Assembly: GCA_020435335.1 (NCBI GenBank)
Contig: JAGQZT010000019.1
Location: forward strand, 45,512-109,511
DNA length: 64,000 bases
Direction: 5' to 3'
Source of the DNA: Flavobacteriales bacterium
Lineage (GTDB): Bacteria; Bacteroidota; Bacteroidia; Flavobacteriales_E; Vicingaceae
This document shows positions 52,382 to 62,206 of this stretch, piece by piece. The translations under genes were made by a program, and so were the position numbers. The notes under the pieces are model-generated. The model was not told the origin of the DNA. It saw only the letters and a list, made by a program, of their open reading frames with translations, and did not search any database. How positions within the stretch are numbered: position 1 is the first letter of the stretch; the number at the start of each line of letters is the position of its first letter.

Positions 52382-53048
52382 TTATGCGATCATAGTTGCC
52401 GGAGGGAAAGGGGAACGTATGGGAGGGTCTACTCCGAAACAATTCCTCGAACTGAATGGCAAACCTGTGATCATGCATACCATCGAAAAGTTCAGAACCG
52501 CTTTTCAGGACATTAAAATCATACTGGCTCTTCCCGAAAATCAAATCGACTTTTGGGAGGAGCTTTGTTCTAAATACGGGTTTGTAAACATTCCTCATCA
52601 CATTGTGAAAGGAGGAGAAACCCGGTTCCATTCGGTTAAAAATGCTTTGTCGCTCGTGAAAAGCGCTGGCATTGTAGGCATTCACGACGGGGTTCGCCCT
52701 TTGGTTAGTACCACCACCATTACAGCCTGCTATCAAGAGGCCGCCCAGCACGGGAATGCCATACCTGTGGTGGATGTGGTCGATTCTCTGAGGTACGTAT
52801 CCAAACAGGAGGGAACCAATAAAGCCGTGGCACGAAGCTGTTATAAGATCGTTCAAACTCCTCAGTGCTTTCGTTCCGATCTGATCTTAAAGGCCTACGA
52901 GCAAGATTATGATCCTGCCTTTACAGACGATGCTTCCGTGGTGGAACAACTCGGAGAAACCATCCATCTGGTGGAAGGAAACCGGGACAACATCAAGATC
53001 ACTACTCAGGAGGACCTCATCCTCGCTGAGCATTTCATAAAGGCCTGA
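52374..53048 (+). CDS. ispD: 2-C-methyl-D-erythritol 4-phosphate cytidylyltransferase
   Basis: 224 aa. MEP-pathway enzyme making CDP-ME. CTP-binding start IIVAGGKGERMGGSTPKQFL, then HDGVRPLV, and the substrate loop QTPQCFRSDLI. It indicates the non-mevalonate isoprenoid route in this organism. The end overlaps the convergent amidohydrolase gene by 14 bases. Confidence 0.95.
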   Translation: MPDYAIIVAGGKGERMGGSTPKQFLELNGKPVIMHTIEKFRTAFQDIKIILALPENQIDFWEELCSKYGFVNIPHHIVKGGETRFHSVKNALSLVKSAGIVGIHDGVRPLVSTTTITACYQEAAQHGNAIPVVDVVDSLRYVSKQEGTNKAVARSCYKIVQTPQCFRSDLILKAYEQDYDPAFTDDASVVEQLGETIHLVEGNRDNIKITTQEDLILAEHFIKA

Positions 53049-54195
53049 CCTTACTCGATTTCAACAACGTCATATTTTCCAGATCCACGTCTTCAATCAG
53101 GTTTAACCCCGGTATTTTTCCCGGTTCGATGCTTCCCAACTCATCAAATCCTAAAAATTCCGCTCCATTGAAAGTGGCCCATCGGATCAATTTTTCGAGA
53201 GGGATGAACTTGTTTTTCTCCGTAATGGTTTTCAGTTCATCCAACATACTCAAGCCCCAGTTGGAAGCCAGGCTATCGGTACCAATGGTGCATTTTTCAC
53301 TCGTAAACAAACTGTAATCCGGTTGCCTGCCTTCGATATACTGGTTGGCATTCGGACAAAAGCACCAGTAGATCTGATCTGAAAACAACCGGGCATGAAC
53401 AAGATCTTCCTTGCTGGTATAGATATTATGAACCAGTAAGATTCGTTTGTTTTTCGGGAACCGGTTCAGGTAGGACGGCAGGGAATTAGTGCCCGTTGGC
53501 TGCCAGTCTTTAATGGCATCGCTGAATTTCAGCAACTGATTGTACAGTTTTCCTTCCTTATTCCGGAACAATTCGTTTTCTCCGTCCGTTTCCTGATTAT
53601 GGATGGTAAAGATGTCGTTGGGTTCCAGGCAAACCAGGTTGAACAGTTTTTCTGACATGGAATAGGGTGCGTGCGGGGTAAGGCTAATACGGGTAGAACG
53701 GAAATAGCTGTTTTTGAGCTCCCTGGCGCGTTCTATGATTTGCCCGGCTTTATCTTCTTCCAATCCAAAAACCTCAATAAAGGTGTGGTATTTCAGGTGA
53801 TTTTTCTCTTTTTGGTAGAAGGAGGTGTTTCCATTCGAAATATCACCCACGGCAACAATTCCGTTGCGGATCATTTCCTGCTCAGCCAACTGGATGGCGG
53901 ACCAGCGTTTTTGTTCGCTCACCTGATCTCGAATGGCCATGAGTTCTTCTACAAAACCGTGCAGCTGCGTATTTTCTGCAATCTTTCCTTTGAGGTATGA
54001 CAATTCGAGGTGGCAATGGGTGTTCACAAATCCCGGGCAGATGATGCCCCGGTATTTGAGGATTTCCCCGCCGGGCTTACTTTCTTTCGCCGGATCAATC
54101 AATGCTTCGATCCGGCCATCGTCACCCACAACAACGATTCCGTTTCTAATCGGGGATCCGTTCCCCGGGAAGATATAATCTGCTGTGATCTTCAT
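53035..54195 (-). CDS. Amidohydrolase-family metal enzyme
   Basis: 386 aa, composite-domain amidohydrolase of the ATZ/TRZ type. Metal ligands: HxH in FVNTHCHLELSY, His in SLTPHAPYS, His in VHNIYT and Asp in GTDSLASN; substrate loop FTIHNQETDGENE. Related enzymes deaminate purine-like or futalosine-type compounds, but the substrate cannot be read here. A single-gene unit with a perfect -7 box 4 bases before the ATG. Confidence 0.82.
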   Translation of the reverse strand: MKITADYIFPGNGSPIRNGIVVVGDDGRIEALIDPAKESKPGGEILKYRGIICPGFVNTHCHLELSYLKGKIAENTQLHGFVEELMAIRDQVSEQKRWSAIQLAEQEMIRNGIVAVGDISNGNTSFYQKEKNHLKYHTFIEVFGLEEDKAGQIIERARELKNSYFRSTRISLTPHAPYSMSEKLFNLVCLEPNDIFTIHNQETDGENELFRNKEGKLYNQLLKFSDAIKDWQPTGTNSLPSYLNRFPKNKRILLVHNIYTSKEDLVHARLFSDQIYWCFCPNANQYIEGRQPDYSLFTSEKCTIGTDSLASNWGLSMLDELKTITEKNKFIPLEKLIRWATFNGAEFLGFDELGSIEPGKIPGLNLIEDVDLENMTLLKSSKVRPL

Positions 54196-54199
54196 GATT

Positions 54200-54207
54200 C
54201 AAATGTA
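54200..54207 (-). promoter_or_regulatory. -7 promoter box of the amidohydrolase gene
   Basis: The minus strand reads TACATTTG, exact to TAnnTTTG, ending 4 bases before the ATG. A leaderless mRNA is predicted. Confidence 0.5.
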
Positions 54208-54329
54208 ATAAAATCATTGTCAGGTCGAGTATGTCGTATGTCGAGAACAACATGATTTACAAAAAGTTATTCCCATATAATATTCTTACAGAATTTTACT
54301 CGAATGGACACTTATTGCAATGCTAATCT

Positions 54330-54337
54330 TAACTTTG
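54330..54337 (+). promoter_or_regulatory. -7 promoter box of rlmN
   Basis: TAACTTTG, exact to TAnnTTTG, ends 4 bases before the ATG at 54342. A leaderless mRNA is predicted. Confidence 0.5.
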
Positions 54338-54341
54338 TACC

Positions 54342-55403
54342 ATGGCAGAGAAACAGAATATCAGAAGCTTATCTCGTGAAGAGCTGGCCGAATTCTTTAC
54401 GGCTCATGGTGAAAAAGCATTCAGGGCCAAACAGGTTTATGAATGGCTCTGGAAAAAACAGGCCGGTTCGTTTGATGCCATGAAAAATATTTCGTCATCG
54501 ACCAGGGCACTTCTGGAAGAGCATTTTTTTATCCATACAGTTACTATTGCCGAAAAACAGGTTAGCGCGGATAAAACGATCAAGAATGCTTTTCGATTAC
54601 ATGACGGAAAGATCACCGAAGGGGTGTTGATCCCAACCACCAAGCGCATGACGGCCTGTATCTCCAGTCAGGTTGGCTGCAGTTTAAGTTGCAAATTTTG
54701 TGCAACAGGACGGTTGGATCGATTGAGAAACATCGAACCCGAAGAGATCTTTGACCAGGTGGCACTGATTAAGAAACAGGCAGAGGAGCACTACCAGACT
54801 CCGTTGAGCAACATTGTTTACATGGGCATGGGAGAGCCTTTGTTGAACTATAAGAACGTGCTGAAATCGGTTGAGCTGATCACGTCCGAGGAAGGCCTGG
54901 GGATGTCGCCCAGACGCATTACCATCTCAACCGCAGGGATTGCCAAGATGATTAAGAAGCTGGGTGACGACGAGGTGAAATTCAACCTGGCTTTATCACT
55001 TCATGCTGCGAACGATGCCAAGCGAAGTGAGATCATGCCGATCAACGAACAAAATTCGCTGGAGTCACTCAAGGAGGCTTTGCAATATTTTTATGAGAAA
55101 ACGGGAACCCGGCCCACGTTTGAATACATCATCTTCAAAGACTTTAATGATAGCCTGGAAGATGCTAAAGAACTGGCAGCGTTCTGTAAATGTGTGCCCT
55201 GCAAGGTCAACATCATCGAATACAATCCGATCGACGATGGGGAATTTGAACGGGCGGATGCCGACAAAACGGATAAATTCGCAGCCTTTTTGGAAAATAC
55301 CTTCAACCTGATTGTGAATGTTCGTCGCAGCCGTGGCAAGGATATAGATGCAGCCTGCGGCCAGCTGGCGAATAAAAATAAAGCAGGATCACCAAACTCC
55401 TGA
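54342..55403 (+). CDS. rlmN: Dual-specificity 23S rRNA/tRNA adenine-C2 methyltransferase
   Basis: 353 aa radical-SAM enzyme that methylates A2503 of 23S rRNA and A37 of some tRNAs. The [4Fe-4S] cysteines are Cys113, Cys117 and Cys120 (CSLSCKFC). The methyl-carrying cysteine is Cys339 in DAACGQLA. An N-terminal helical RNA-binding domain spans about 1-80. Confidence 0.96.
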   Translation: MAEKQNIRSLSREELAEFFTAHGEKAFRAKQVYEWLWKKQAGSFDAMKNISSSTRALLEEHFFIHTVTIAEKQVSADKTIKNAFRLHDGKITEGVLIPTTKRMTACISSQVGCSLSCKFCATGRLDRLRNIEPEEIFDQVALIKKQAEEHYQTPLSNIVYMGMGEPLLNYKNVLKSVELITSEEGLGMSPRRITISTAGIAKMIKKLGDDEVKFNLALSLHAANDAKRSEIMPINEQNSLESLKEALQYFYEKTGTRPTFEYIIFKDFNDSLEDAKELAAFCKCVPCKVNIIEYNPIDDGEFERADADKTDKFAAFLENTFNLIVNVRRSRGKDIDAACGQLANKNKAGSPNS

Positions 55404-55482
55404 ATACCTTTCCCAGATTATCACGGTCAGGAATTTTTTTCTTTGATAAAACCATTAACTTTAAGGCCACAATCTATTTCCT

Positions 55483-58275
55483 ATGGCAGAAAAAAAACTA
55501 TTCTTACTCGACGCATTCGCTTTAATTTACCGGGCTTATTTCGGTTTCGGAAAGAACCACCGCTACAACTCCAAAGGATTGAACACGTCTGCCATGCTGG
55601 GCTTCACCAATACCCTGAACGAAGTGCTGGAAAAGCAGAAACCGACACACATTGCCGTTGTTTTTGATGCGCCTGGGGCAACGAACCGGGTTGAAGATTT
55701 TGCTGATTATAAGGCCGGTCGGGAGGAAATGCCGGAAGATATCCGGACAGCCATCCCTTACATCAAAGAGATCATTAAAGCCTATAACATCCCTATTCTG
55801 TTAAAAGAGGGCTATGAGGCTGACGACATCATCGGAACCATTGCCAAGCATGCTGAGAAAGAAGGGTTTATTACGTACATGATGACGCCGGATAAAGATT
55901 TCGGGCAGTTGGTCTCCGAAAATATTTTTATGTACAAACCGGCTGCTTTCGGAAAACCGGCGGAAGTGTGGGGAGTAAAAGAAGTGTGTGAGAAATTTGA
56001 AGTGAAAGACCCGCTACAGGTCATTGATATATTGGGACTCTGGGGAGACGCCGTGGACAATATTCCGGGAATTCCGGGAATTGGAGAGAAAACATCCAAG
56101 CTGCTCATTGCCAAATATGGTAGTGTTGAGGGCCTTATTGCTCATGCCGATGAACTGAAAGGCAAGCAAAAAGAAAACGTGATCGAATTTGCCGATCAGG
56201 GCTTATTATCCAAAAAACTGGCTACCATCATCCTCGATGTGCCTATTGAATATGATTTCGAAGACCTGAAAGTGGAAGATCCCGATGAAGAAAAGATCAC
56301 CGAACTGTTTGCCGAACTCGAATTCCGGAATTTAGCGAAACGTGTTTTGGGCAAAGAAATCCAGATTAAGGCTGCACCGGTTCAGGTAGGCGGACAGATG
56401 GATTTGTTCGGCAATGTCCAGGAAGTGGAAACCACTGCCGAAACAGACGAGGTGGAGGAAATAGAACAAAAGGACCTGAAATCGACCGAGCATCACTACC
56501 ATTTTGTTGACACCCCTGAAAAACGTAAAAAACTGATCGCCGACCTGGCAGCTCAGCAAGTGATTTGTTTCGATACGGAAACCACCGGGCTAAATCCTTT
56601 TGAAGCCGAGCTTGTCGGGGCATCGTTTGCCTTTAAACGTCACGAAGCATATTATGTGCCTTTTCCAGCAGACCGCGCCGAAGCGCAGCAGATTGTTGAT
56701 GAATTCAAACCGGTATTCGAGAATAAAGAAATCGAAAAAGTCGGTCAAAACATCAAATACGACATCAATGTGTTGAGCAGTTACGGTGTTTCGGTAAGAG
56801 GCAGGCTCTTCGATACGATGATTGCCCATTACCTGATTCAGCCCGATATGCGCCATAACATGGATTTGCTGGCTGAAGCCTATCTGGGCTACAAGCCGAT
56901 TTCCATAGAAACGCTCATCGGCAAAAAGGGAAAGAAACAACTCAGTATGCGCGACATTGAGCAGGAGCGGATTGTCGATTATGCCTGCGAAGATGCAGAC
57001 ATCACGCTACAGCTTAAGAATGAGTTTGAACCGAAGATGAACGAAACGCTCAAGAAACTGATGGATGAGATCGAAACACCCTTGATCCCGGTACTTGCTT
57101 CCATGGAAAAAGAAGGGATTCGGCTCGACGTGGAGGCTTTAAACAAGTTTTCCGAAGAACTGGAGGAACTGATCGTACAGTTAACGGAAAAGATCACTCA
57201 ACTTGCCGGAGAAACATTTAACATCGACTCACCGAAACAACTGGGGGAAATTCTCTTCGAAAAATTACAGGTTGTAGATAAGGCCAAGAAAACCAAAACC
57301 GGGCAGTACCAAACCAGTGAAGATGTGCTTTCCAAATTGGAAAGTAAGCACGAGATTATCCCGGCGATTTTGGAATACCGGAGTTTGAAAAAACTGAAGA
57401 GTACTTACGTGGATGCGTTGCCGGAACTGGTCGCTCCCGACGGCAAAATTCATACAAGCTACATGCAGACCGTAGCGGCCACGGGACGCCTGAGCTCCAA
57501 CAATCCGAATCTGCAGAACATCCCTATCCGCACCGAAAAAGGCCGTGAAATCCGTAAAGCATTTATTCCCCGGAATGATGATTATATCCTGTTGGCGGCG
57601 GATTATTCCCAAATTGAACTGAGGATCATTGCCGCACTGAGTGGTGATGAAAACATGCAGGAGGCTTTCATTAAAGGGGAGGATATTCACACCTCCACGG
57701 CGGCCAAAGTATTTGGAGTGAAGCCGGAAGAAGTGGATCGCGATATGAGAAGCAAGGCGAAGGCGGTTAATTTCGGTATTATTTATGGCGTGTCGGCTTT
57801 CGGGTTATCTCAAAACATCAACATTTCCCGTACGGAAGCGAAGGAGATCATCGACACCTATTTTGAAAAATATCCCAAATTAAAGGCATACATGGATCAT
57901 AGTGTGGAGTTGGCCAAGCAACAAGGCTATGTGGAAACCATTATGCAGCGGCGAAGAATTTTAAAAGACATCACCTCAAATAATGCCGTTGTTCGCGGGC
58001 ATGCCGAGCGTAATGCCATCAATGCTCCGATTCAGGGCTCTGCGGCTGATATCATCAAAATTGCGATGATCAACATCCATCAGGAATTCCAAGAACAGCA
58101 GTTCCAATCCAAAATGCTCCTGCAGGTGCACGATGAGCTTGTATTTGACGTGTACAAACCGGAATTGGAACAGGTTAAGCAGGTGGTTAAAGTCCAGATG
58201 GAAAATGCCGTGAAGCTTGCCGTTCCACTTGAAGTGGAGATGAATGCTGCCGAAAATTGGTTGTTGGCTCATTAG
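55483..58275 (+). CDS. polA: DNA polymerase I
   Basis: 930 aa with three complete domains. The 5' nuclease (about 1-300) has VFDAPGATNR, GYEADDIIG and TPDKDFGQLV. The proofreading exonuclease (about 345-525) keeps DTETTG, KYDINVL and YACEDAD, so it looks active. The polymerase (about 560-930) has motif A DYSQIELR, O-helix RSKAKAVNFGIIYG and motif C QVHDELVFD. Retention of the exonuclease residues is notable because some lineages have lost them. The sensor kinase gene follows after 21 bases. Confidence 0.97.
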   Translation: MAEKKLFLLDAFALIYRAYFGFGKNHRYNSKGLNTSAMLGFTNTLNEVLEKQKPTHIAVVFDAPGATNRVEDFADYKAGREEMPEDIRTAIPYIKEIIKAYNIPILLKEGYEADDIIGTIAKHAEKEGFITYMMTPDKDFGQLVSENIFMYKPAAFGKPAEVWGVKEVCEKFEVKDPLQVIDILGLWGDAVDNIPGIPGIGEKTSKLLIAKYGSVEGLIAHADELKGKQKENVIEFADQGLLSKKLATIILDVPIEYDFEDLKVEDPDEEKITELFAELEFRNLAKRVLGKEIQIKAAPVQVGGQMDLFGNVQEVETTAETDEVEEIEQKDLKSTEHHYHFVDTPEKRKKLIADLAAQQVICFDTETTGLNPFEAELVGASFAFKRHEAYYVPFPADRAEAQQIVDEFKPVFENKEIEKVGQNIKYDINVLSSYGVSVRGRLFDTMIAHYLIQPDMRHNMDLLAEAYLGYKPISIETLIGKKGKKQLSMRDIEQERIVDYACEDADITLQLKNEFEPKMNETLKKLMDEIETPLIPVLASMEKEGIRLDVEALNKFSEELEELIVQLTEKITQLAGETFNIDSPKQLGEILFEKLQVVDKAKKTKTGQYQTSEDVLSKLESKHEIIPAILEYRSLKKLKSTYVDALPELVAPDGKIHTSYMQTVAATGRLSSNNPNLQNIPIRTEKGREIRKAFIPRNDDYILLAADYSQIELRIIAALSGDENMQEAFIKGEDIHTSTAAKVFGVKPEEVDRDMRSKAKAVNFGIIYGVSAFGLSQNINISRTEAKEIIDTYFEKYPKLKAYMDHSVELAKQQGYVETIMQRRRILKDITSNNAVVRGHAERNAINAPIQGSAADIIKIAMINIHQEFQEQQFQSKMLLQVHDELVFDVYKPELEQVKQVVKVQMENAVKLAVPLEVEMNAAENWLLAH

Positions 58276-58296
58276 CAGAAGATCAATAGACTGATC

Positions 58297-61200
58297 ATGA
58301 GAAGATGGTTGCCGGTTATCCTCGTTTTTTTATTTCAGGGCATCTCCGCTCAGACCAATTCCTTTCGCCATTATACAGTTGAAGACGGGCTGCCCAGTTC
58401 GCAGGTTTATTCGGCTTTTCAGGATTCGAAAGGATATATCTGGTTCGCAACGGATGCAGGTGTAAGCCGGTTTAACGGGTATGAGTTTGAAAACTTTGAT
58501 GCCAGCGACGGACTTACGGACAATACGGTATTTCTGATTACGGAAGATGCCCGGGGGCGAATTTGGTTTGGCACGTTTAACTGCATGCTCTCCTACTACG
58601 AAAAAGGGGAGATAATCAGTTACCGGCACAACGACAAAATCAGTAATTATGTTAACGGGCATGCACAATTAGCAACGATCCATGTAGATGATGAAGACAA
58701 TCTATGGCTATGTTTTAAGCTGAAAGGGACGCTTCAAATTGATAAACAGGGGAATCTTCATATTTTAAGTGTACACGACAGGAATATGGGGATTAATGTA
58801 ATACAAGATCAGCAGGCATATTATTACAGTGGCAGCCACGGAAATGATCCGCAGAAATTCAAGGCTTCCAGGTATTCAAACCAATTGGATTCGAACACGA
58901 TTAGATTTTACCGGTCAGCTTCCGATACGAGTTACGAATCGATAGTTTTTACCTGCCCGATCACTCAAAACGATGCAAGTACAAGAAATTTTATTCTACA
59001 GCAATTCAAGAATCAGCTCATTGTCTATATTTCAAAGGAAAGGGCTTATTTAATTGACCTAACAGCTCCACATAGCATCAAAACAATAAAGGGCTTATCC
59101 TTTTTACAAAATATTCCGGTGTCACTTTATGCAGACGATTCAACAATTTGGATTCCGGTTTTCCGGCAGGGTGTATATGAATGTAAGCTTATTGACGATA
59201 GTATTGTTGTAAAACAGGTTTACCTGAAAGGAGGAAGAGTATCACGCGTATTTAAAGATGAAGAAAACGGGTACTGGTTTTTAACCGTGAATGACGGTAT
59301 CTATTATTTGCCGTCGAAACCCTTTCAAATTGAGTCGTTTAATGATAGTAAGGTGATCAACCTTGAAGTGGATACCGCTCGTGAAACCGTTTATGCCTTG
59401 TTGGAAAAAGGCGAATTGTATGAAAATAAACATGCGCTATCGGATTCATCCCATTTTACGAAACTCGCCAATACATCCTACAGGTTGCCGGGCCTGCATT
59501 ACGATTATAATACGGACCGGTTATTTTATCTCCGGGATGATAATAAAGGGATCATGATTTACCAAAACGGGAAAAAGGAACGGTTAAAAATTAACGCCAA
59601 GTATAGTTATATGAATAGTTTCCGGGGTTTATATGTTGATCGTGACACCGTTTATGCAGTAAATAATTTGGGGTTGATGGAATTAGTGTCGGGAAAGGAA
59701 GCCAATTTTACTTTTAACCCGAAATTTTCCGGAAGCAAACATTGGTGTACCAGCGTTATGAGATCAGGAGGTACATTATGGGTTGGCACCAACAATGGGT
59801 TAAAACGGTATAATAACAAGAGTATTGAACCGATTCAATCCAAGAGTAAATACTTATCTTCATCAATAACCTGTATCAAAAAATTAAATGAGCAACTGAT
59901 GTTGTTGGGAACCAAGAGCTACGGCTTGTTAGTGATGTCCGGGGATAGCCTGATCGATATCATTGACCAGCAGAACGGGTTAACCTCCAACATTATTCGC
60001 ACCATATATGTCGATTCAAAAAAGAACATCTGGCTGGGATCGAATAAGGGAATATCCATCGTTCAATACAATAAGGGCCAAAAGCCAATCATTCAAAACA
60101 TAACGAAGTATCATGGATTGTTGATTGAAGAAATCAATGATATCGTATCCTTGAAAGACATGATTTTTGTTGCTACGACTCAGGGCTTGATTCAATTCCA
60201 TGTTCATGAAATCCAACGGAATACTACCCCGCCCCGGGTTTATCTCAAAACATTCCGGGCTAATTTAAAAAGCCTTGATTTTAATGAGGAGATGGATTTT
60301 TCCTACCGGGAAAATAACATTAAAATAGGCTATGAGGCGTTGAACTATAAAGGTCAGGGCACAGTTGATTACATGTATCGGTTGTTGCCTGCGGATACCA
60401 ACTGGCAGGTAACGAACTTGAGGCAGGTAGAATATCCGGCGTTGACTTCCGGTACGTATCGATTTGAAGTTAAAGCCACTAATGAAGATCAGGTATGGAG
60501 TGATCCGGTGTCGCTTTCATTCACCATTCATCCTCCGTTTTGGCTTACCTGGTGGTTTATATTGATTGAAGCAGGGTTAGTTTCACTGGTGATCTATTCG
60601 GCATTTAAGTACCGTGAGCGACAAATCAAACAAAAAGCGGATACCGAGAAAAAAATCGTTGAATTGGAATTGAAGGCACTCAGAGCTCAAATGAATCCTC
60701 ATTTTATATTCAATGTGCTAAACGCTATTCAGCATTACATTACCCTGAGTGATTTCAGGAATACCAATAAATACCTGACCCAGTTTGCCAAATTGATCAG
60801 AACGGTTCTGAAACTTTCGGAAAAGAATATCATTACGATCCAGGAAGAGATTGACATGTTAACGCTTTACATGAATCTGGAAAAAATGCGGTTTGAAGAG
60901 CAGTTTGATTATACGATAGAGCTAAGTGACCATATAGATCCGGATTACGATCAGATTCCGTCCATGTTAATTCAACCTTATGTGGAAAATGCCGTTTGGC
61001 ATGGGTTAATGAACAGCCAACAAAAGGGTAGGATCGGAATAAAAATAGACCGGGATGGCGATTATTTGCATTGTACCATTGAAGATAACGGGATAGGGAG
61101 AGAAAAAGCGGAAGAAATAAACGCAAAAAGGAGGATCGGACAACGGTCGGTAGGGATGACAATTACCCGGGATCGGTTAGATATTCTCAATGAGGGATCG

Positions 61201-61302
61201 GTTAGTGTAAAAATTGTAGATTTGAAGAATGAGCAAGGGGATGCTTTGGGAACGAAAGTGGAAATCAGGGTTATGAATCAAACACAAAACGGATATGATT
61301 AA
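58297..61302 (+). CDS. LytS-type sensor histidine kinase with propeller sensor domain
   Basis: 1001 aa. A signal peptide (about 1-19) precedes a two-component-regulator beta-propeller (about 20-650; units such as SKGYIWFATDAGVSRFNG and SKKNIWLGSNKGISIVQYN). A Y_Y_Y domain (about 660-745), one membrane helix (WWFILIEAGLVSLVIYSAF, about 750-768) and a LytS-type His_kinase domain follow. The last has phospho-acceptor His in LRAQMNPHFIFN, N-box VENAVWHGL and G-box DNGIGRE. It overlaps the response regulator gene by 8 bases. Confidence 0.92.
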   Translation: MRRWLPVILVFLFQGISAQTNSFRHYTVEDGLPSSQVYSAFQDSKGYIWFATDAGVSRFNGYEFENFDASDGLTDNTVFLITEDARGRIWFGTFNCMLSYYEKGEIISYRHNDKISNYVNGHAQLATIHVDDEDNLWLCFKLKGTLQIDKQGNLHILSVHDRNMGINVIQDQQAYYYSGSHGNDPQKFKASRYSNQLDSNTIRFYRSASDTSYESIVFTCPITQNDASTRNFILQQFKNQLIVYISKERAYLIDLTAPHSIKTIKGLSFLQNIPVSLYADDSTIWIPVFRQGVYECKLIDDSIVVKQVYLKGGRVSRVFKDEENGYWFLTVNDGIYYLPSKPFQIESFNDSKVINLEVDTARETVYALLEKGELYENKHALSDSSHFTKLANTSYRLPGLHYDYNTDRLFYLRDDNKGIMIYQNGKKERLKINAKYSYMNSFRGLYVDRDTVYAVNNLGLMELVSGKEANFTFNPKFSGSKHWCTSVMRSGGTLWVGTNNGLKRYNNKSIEPIQSKSKYLSSSITCIKKLNEQLMLLGTKSYGLLVMSGDSLIDIIDQQNGLTSNIIRTIYVDSKKNIWLGSNKGISIVQYNKGQKPIIQNITKYHGLLIEEINDIVSLKDMIFVATTQGLIQFHVHEIQRNTTPPRVYLKTFRANLKSLDFNEEMDFSYRENNIKIGYEALNYKGQGTVDYMYRLLPADTNWQVTNLRQVEYPALTSGTYRFEVKATNEDQVWSDPVSLSFTIHPPFWLTWWFILIEAGLVSLVIYSAFKYRERQIKQKADTEKKIVELELKALRAQMNPHFIFNVLNAIQHYITLSDFRNTNKYLTQFAKLIRTVLKLSEKNIITIQEEIDMLTLYMNLEKMRFEEQFDYTIELSDHIDPDYDQIPSMLIQPYVENAVWHGLMNSQQKGRIGIKIDRDGDYLHCTIEDNGIGREKAEEINAKRRIGQRSVGMTITRDRLDILNEGSVSVKIVDLKNEQGDALGTKVEIRVMNQTQNGYD

Positions 61303-62053
61303 TGCTGTAATAGTTGATGATGAACAGAAATCAATAGCTATTCTAAAACGGCTTATAGCAGAAACAGGCAAACAGGTTCATGTAGTAAACCAGGCGCAGT
61401 CTGTTGAAGAAGGGTATCAGGTTATTAAGGCGGAAAATCCGCAATTGGTCTTTCTGGATGTTGAAATGCTGGATGGAACTGGATTCAATTTGCTGGAGAA
61501 ATTCGACAAGATCAATTTTGAGGTGATTTTCACGACGGCTTACGATAAGTATGCCATTCGGGCCATCAGATACAGTGCTATTGATTATTTGCTTAAGCCG
61601 ATCGATTTGGATGACCTCGAAAGAGCCATTGATAAAGTCGAAAAAAACAGGCAAAAATCATTGCCCGATCAGGAATTGATTGACCTGCTCTTGTCCAACA
61701 TGAAAAAGGCTCCGAATGAAAAAAGAATTGCCATTAAAGGAGCGTCCAAAATCGAATTGATCACCTCCAATGAAATTGTTTTTATTGAAGCGGAAAGTAA
61801 TTATTCAGAACTGGTACTAACCGATAAAAAGATTGTTTCGACCCAAACGCTGAAGCAATTTGAACAGTTGTTTGAGGATGATACAGAGTTCTTCAGAGTA
61901 AGCCGGGGACATATCGTGAACATAAAACATATCCGGATTTACCACAAGAACAGGGAAGAAATTGAATTAACCACGGGAAACATCATTCCGGTTTCCCGGA
62001 GAAGGAAAAAAGAGTTTCTGGATCTGTTGGAACATGATTTTCGGAATTTGTGA
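61295..62053 (+). CDS. LytTR-family response regulator
   Basis: 252 aa. The receiver domain (1-125) has acidic pocket VDDE, phospho-acceptor Asp55 in FLDVEM and Lys in LLKPID. The LytTR DNA-binding domain (about 145-250) has the pattern KIELITSNEIVFIEAESNYSEL and VSRGHIVNIKHI. It is the cognate partner of the upstream kinase, translationally coupled. Targets are unknown; the lipoprotein gene next door has its own promoter. Confidence 0.95.
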   Translation: MINAVIVDDEQKSIAILKRLIAETGKQVHVVNQAQSVEEGYQVIKAENPQLVFLDVEMLDGTGFNLLEKFDKINFEVIFTTAYDKYAIRAIRYSAIDYLLKPIDLDDLERAIDKVEKNRQKSLPDQELIDLLLSNMKKAPNEKRIAIKGASKIELITSNEIVFIEAESNYSELVLTDKKIVSTQTLKQFEQLFEDDTEFFRVSRGHIVNIKHIRIYHKNREEIELTTGNIIPVSRRRKKEFLDLLEHDFRNL

Positions 62054-62175
62054 TGGTATTTTGTCCGTGAGGATTAGCAAGGCCGGTCACCATTTTCCCG
62101 GATTAATTCAAAAGGATTCTATAGATAGAATTTCCTGCGAGGCCTATTATTTTCGGTCGTCCTCTAAATATTTTA

Positions 62176-62183
62176 TATATTTG
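62176..62183 (+). promoter_or_regulatory. -7 promoter box of the lipoprotein gene
   Basis: TATATTTG, an exact TAnnTTTG match, 23 bases before the ATG at 62207. A TTTC at 62151-62154 sits 21 bases upstream. Confidence 0.55.
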
Positions 62184-62206
62184 ATCTACCTAGAAACTAC
62201 TTGAGG

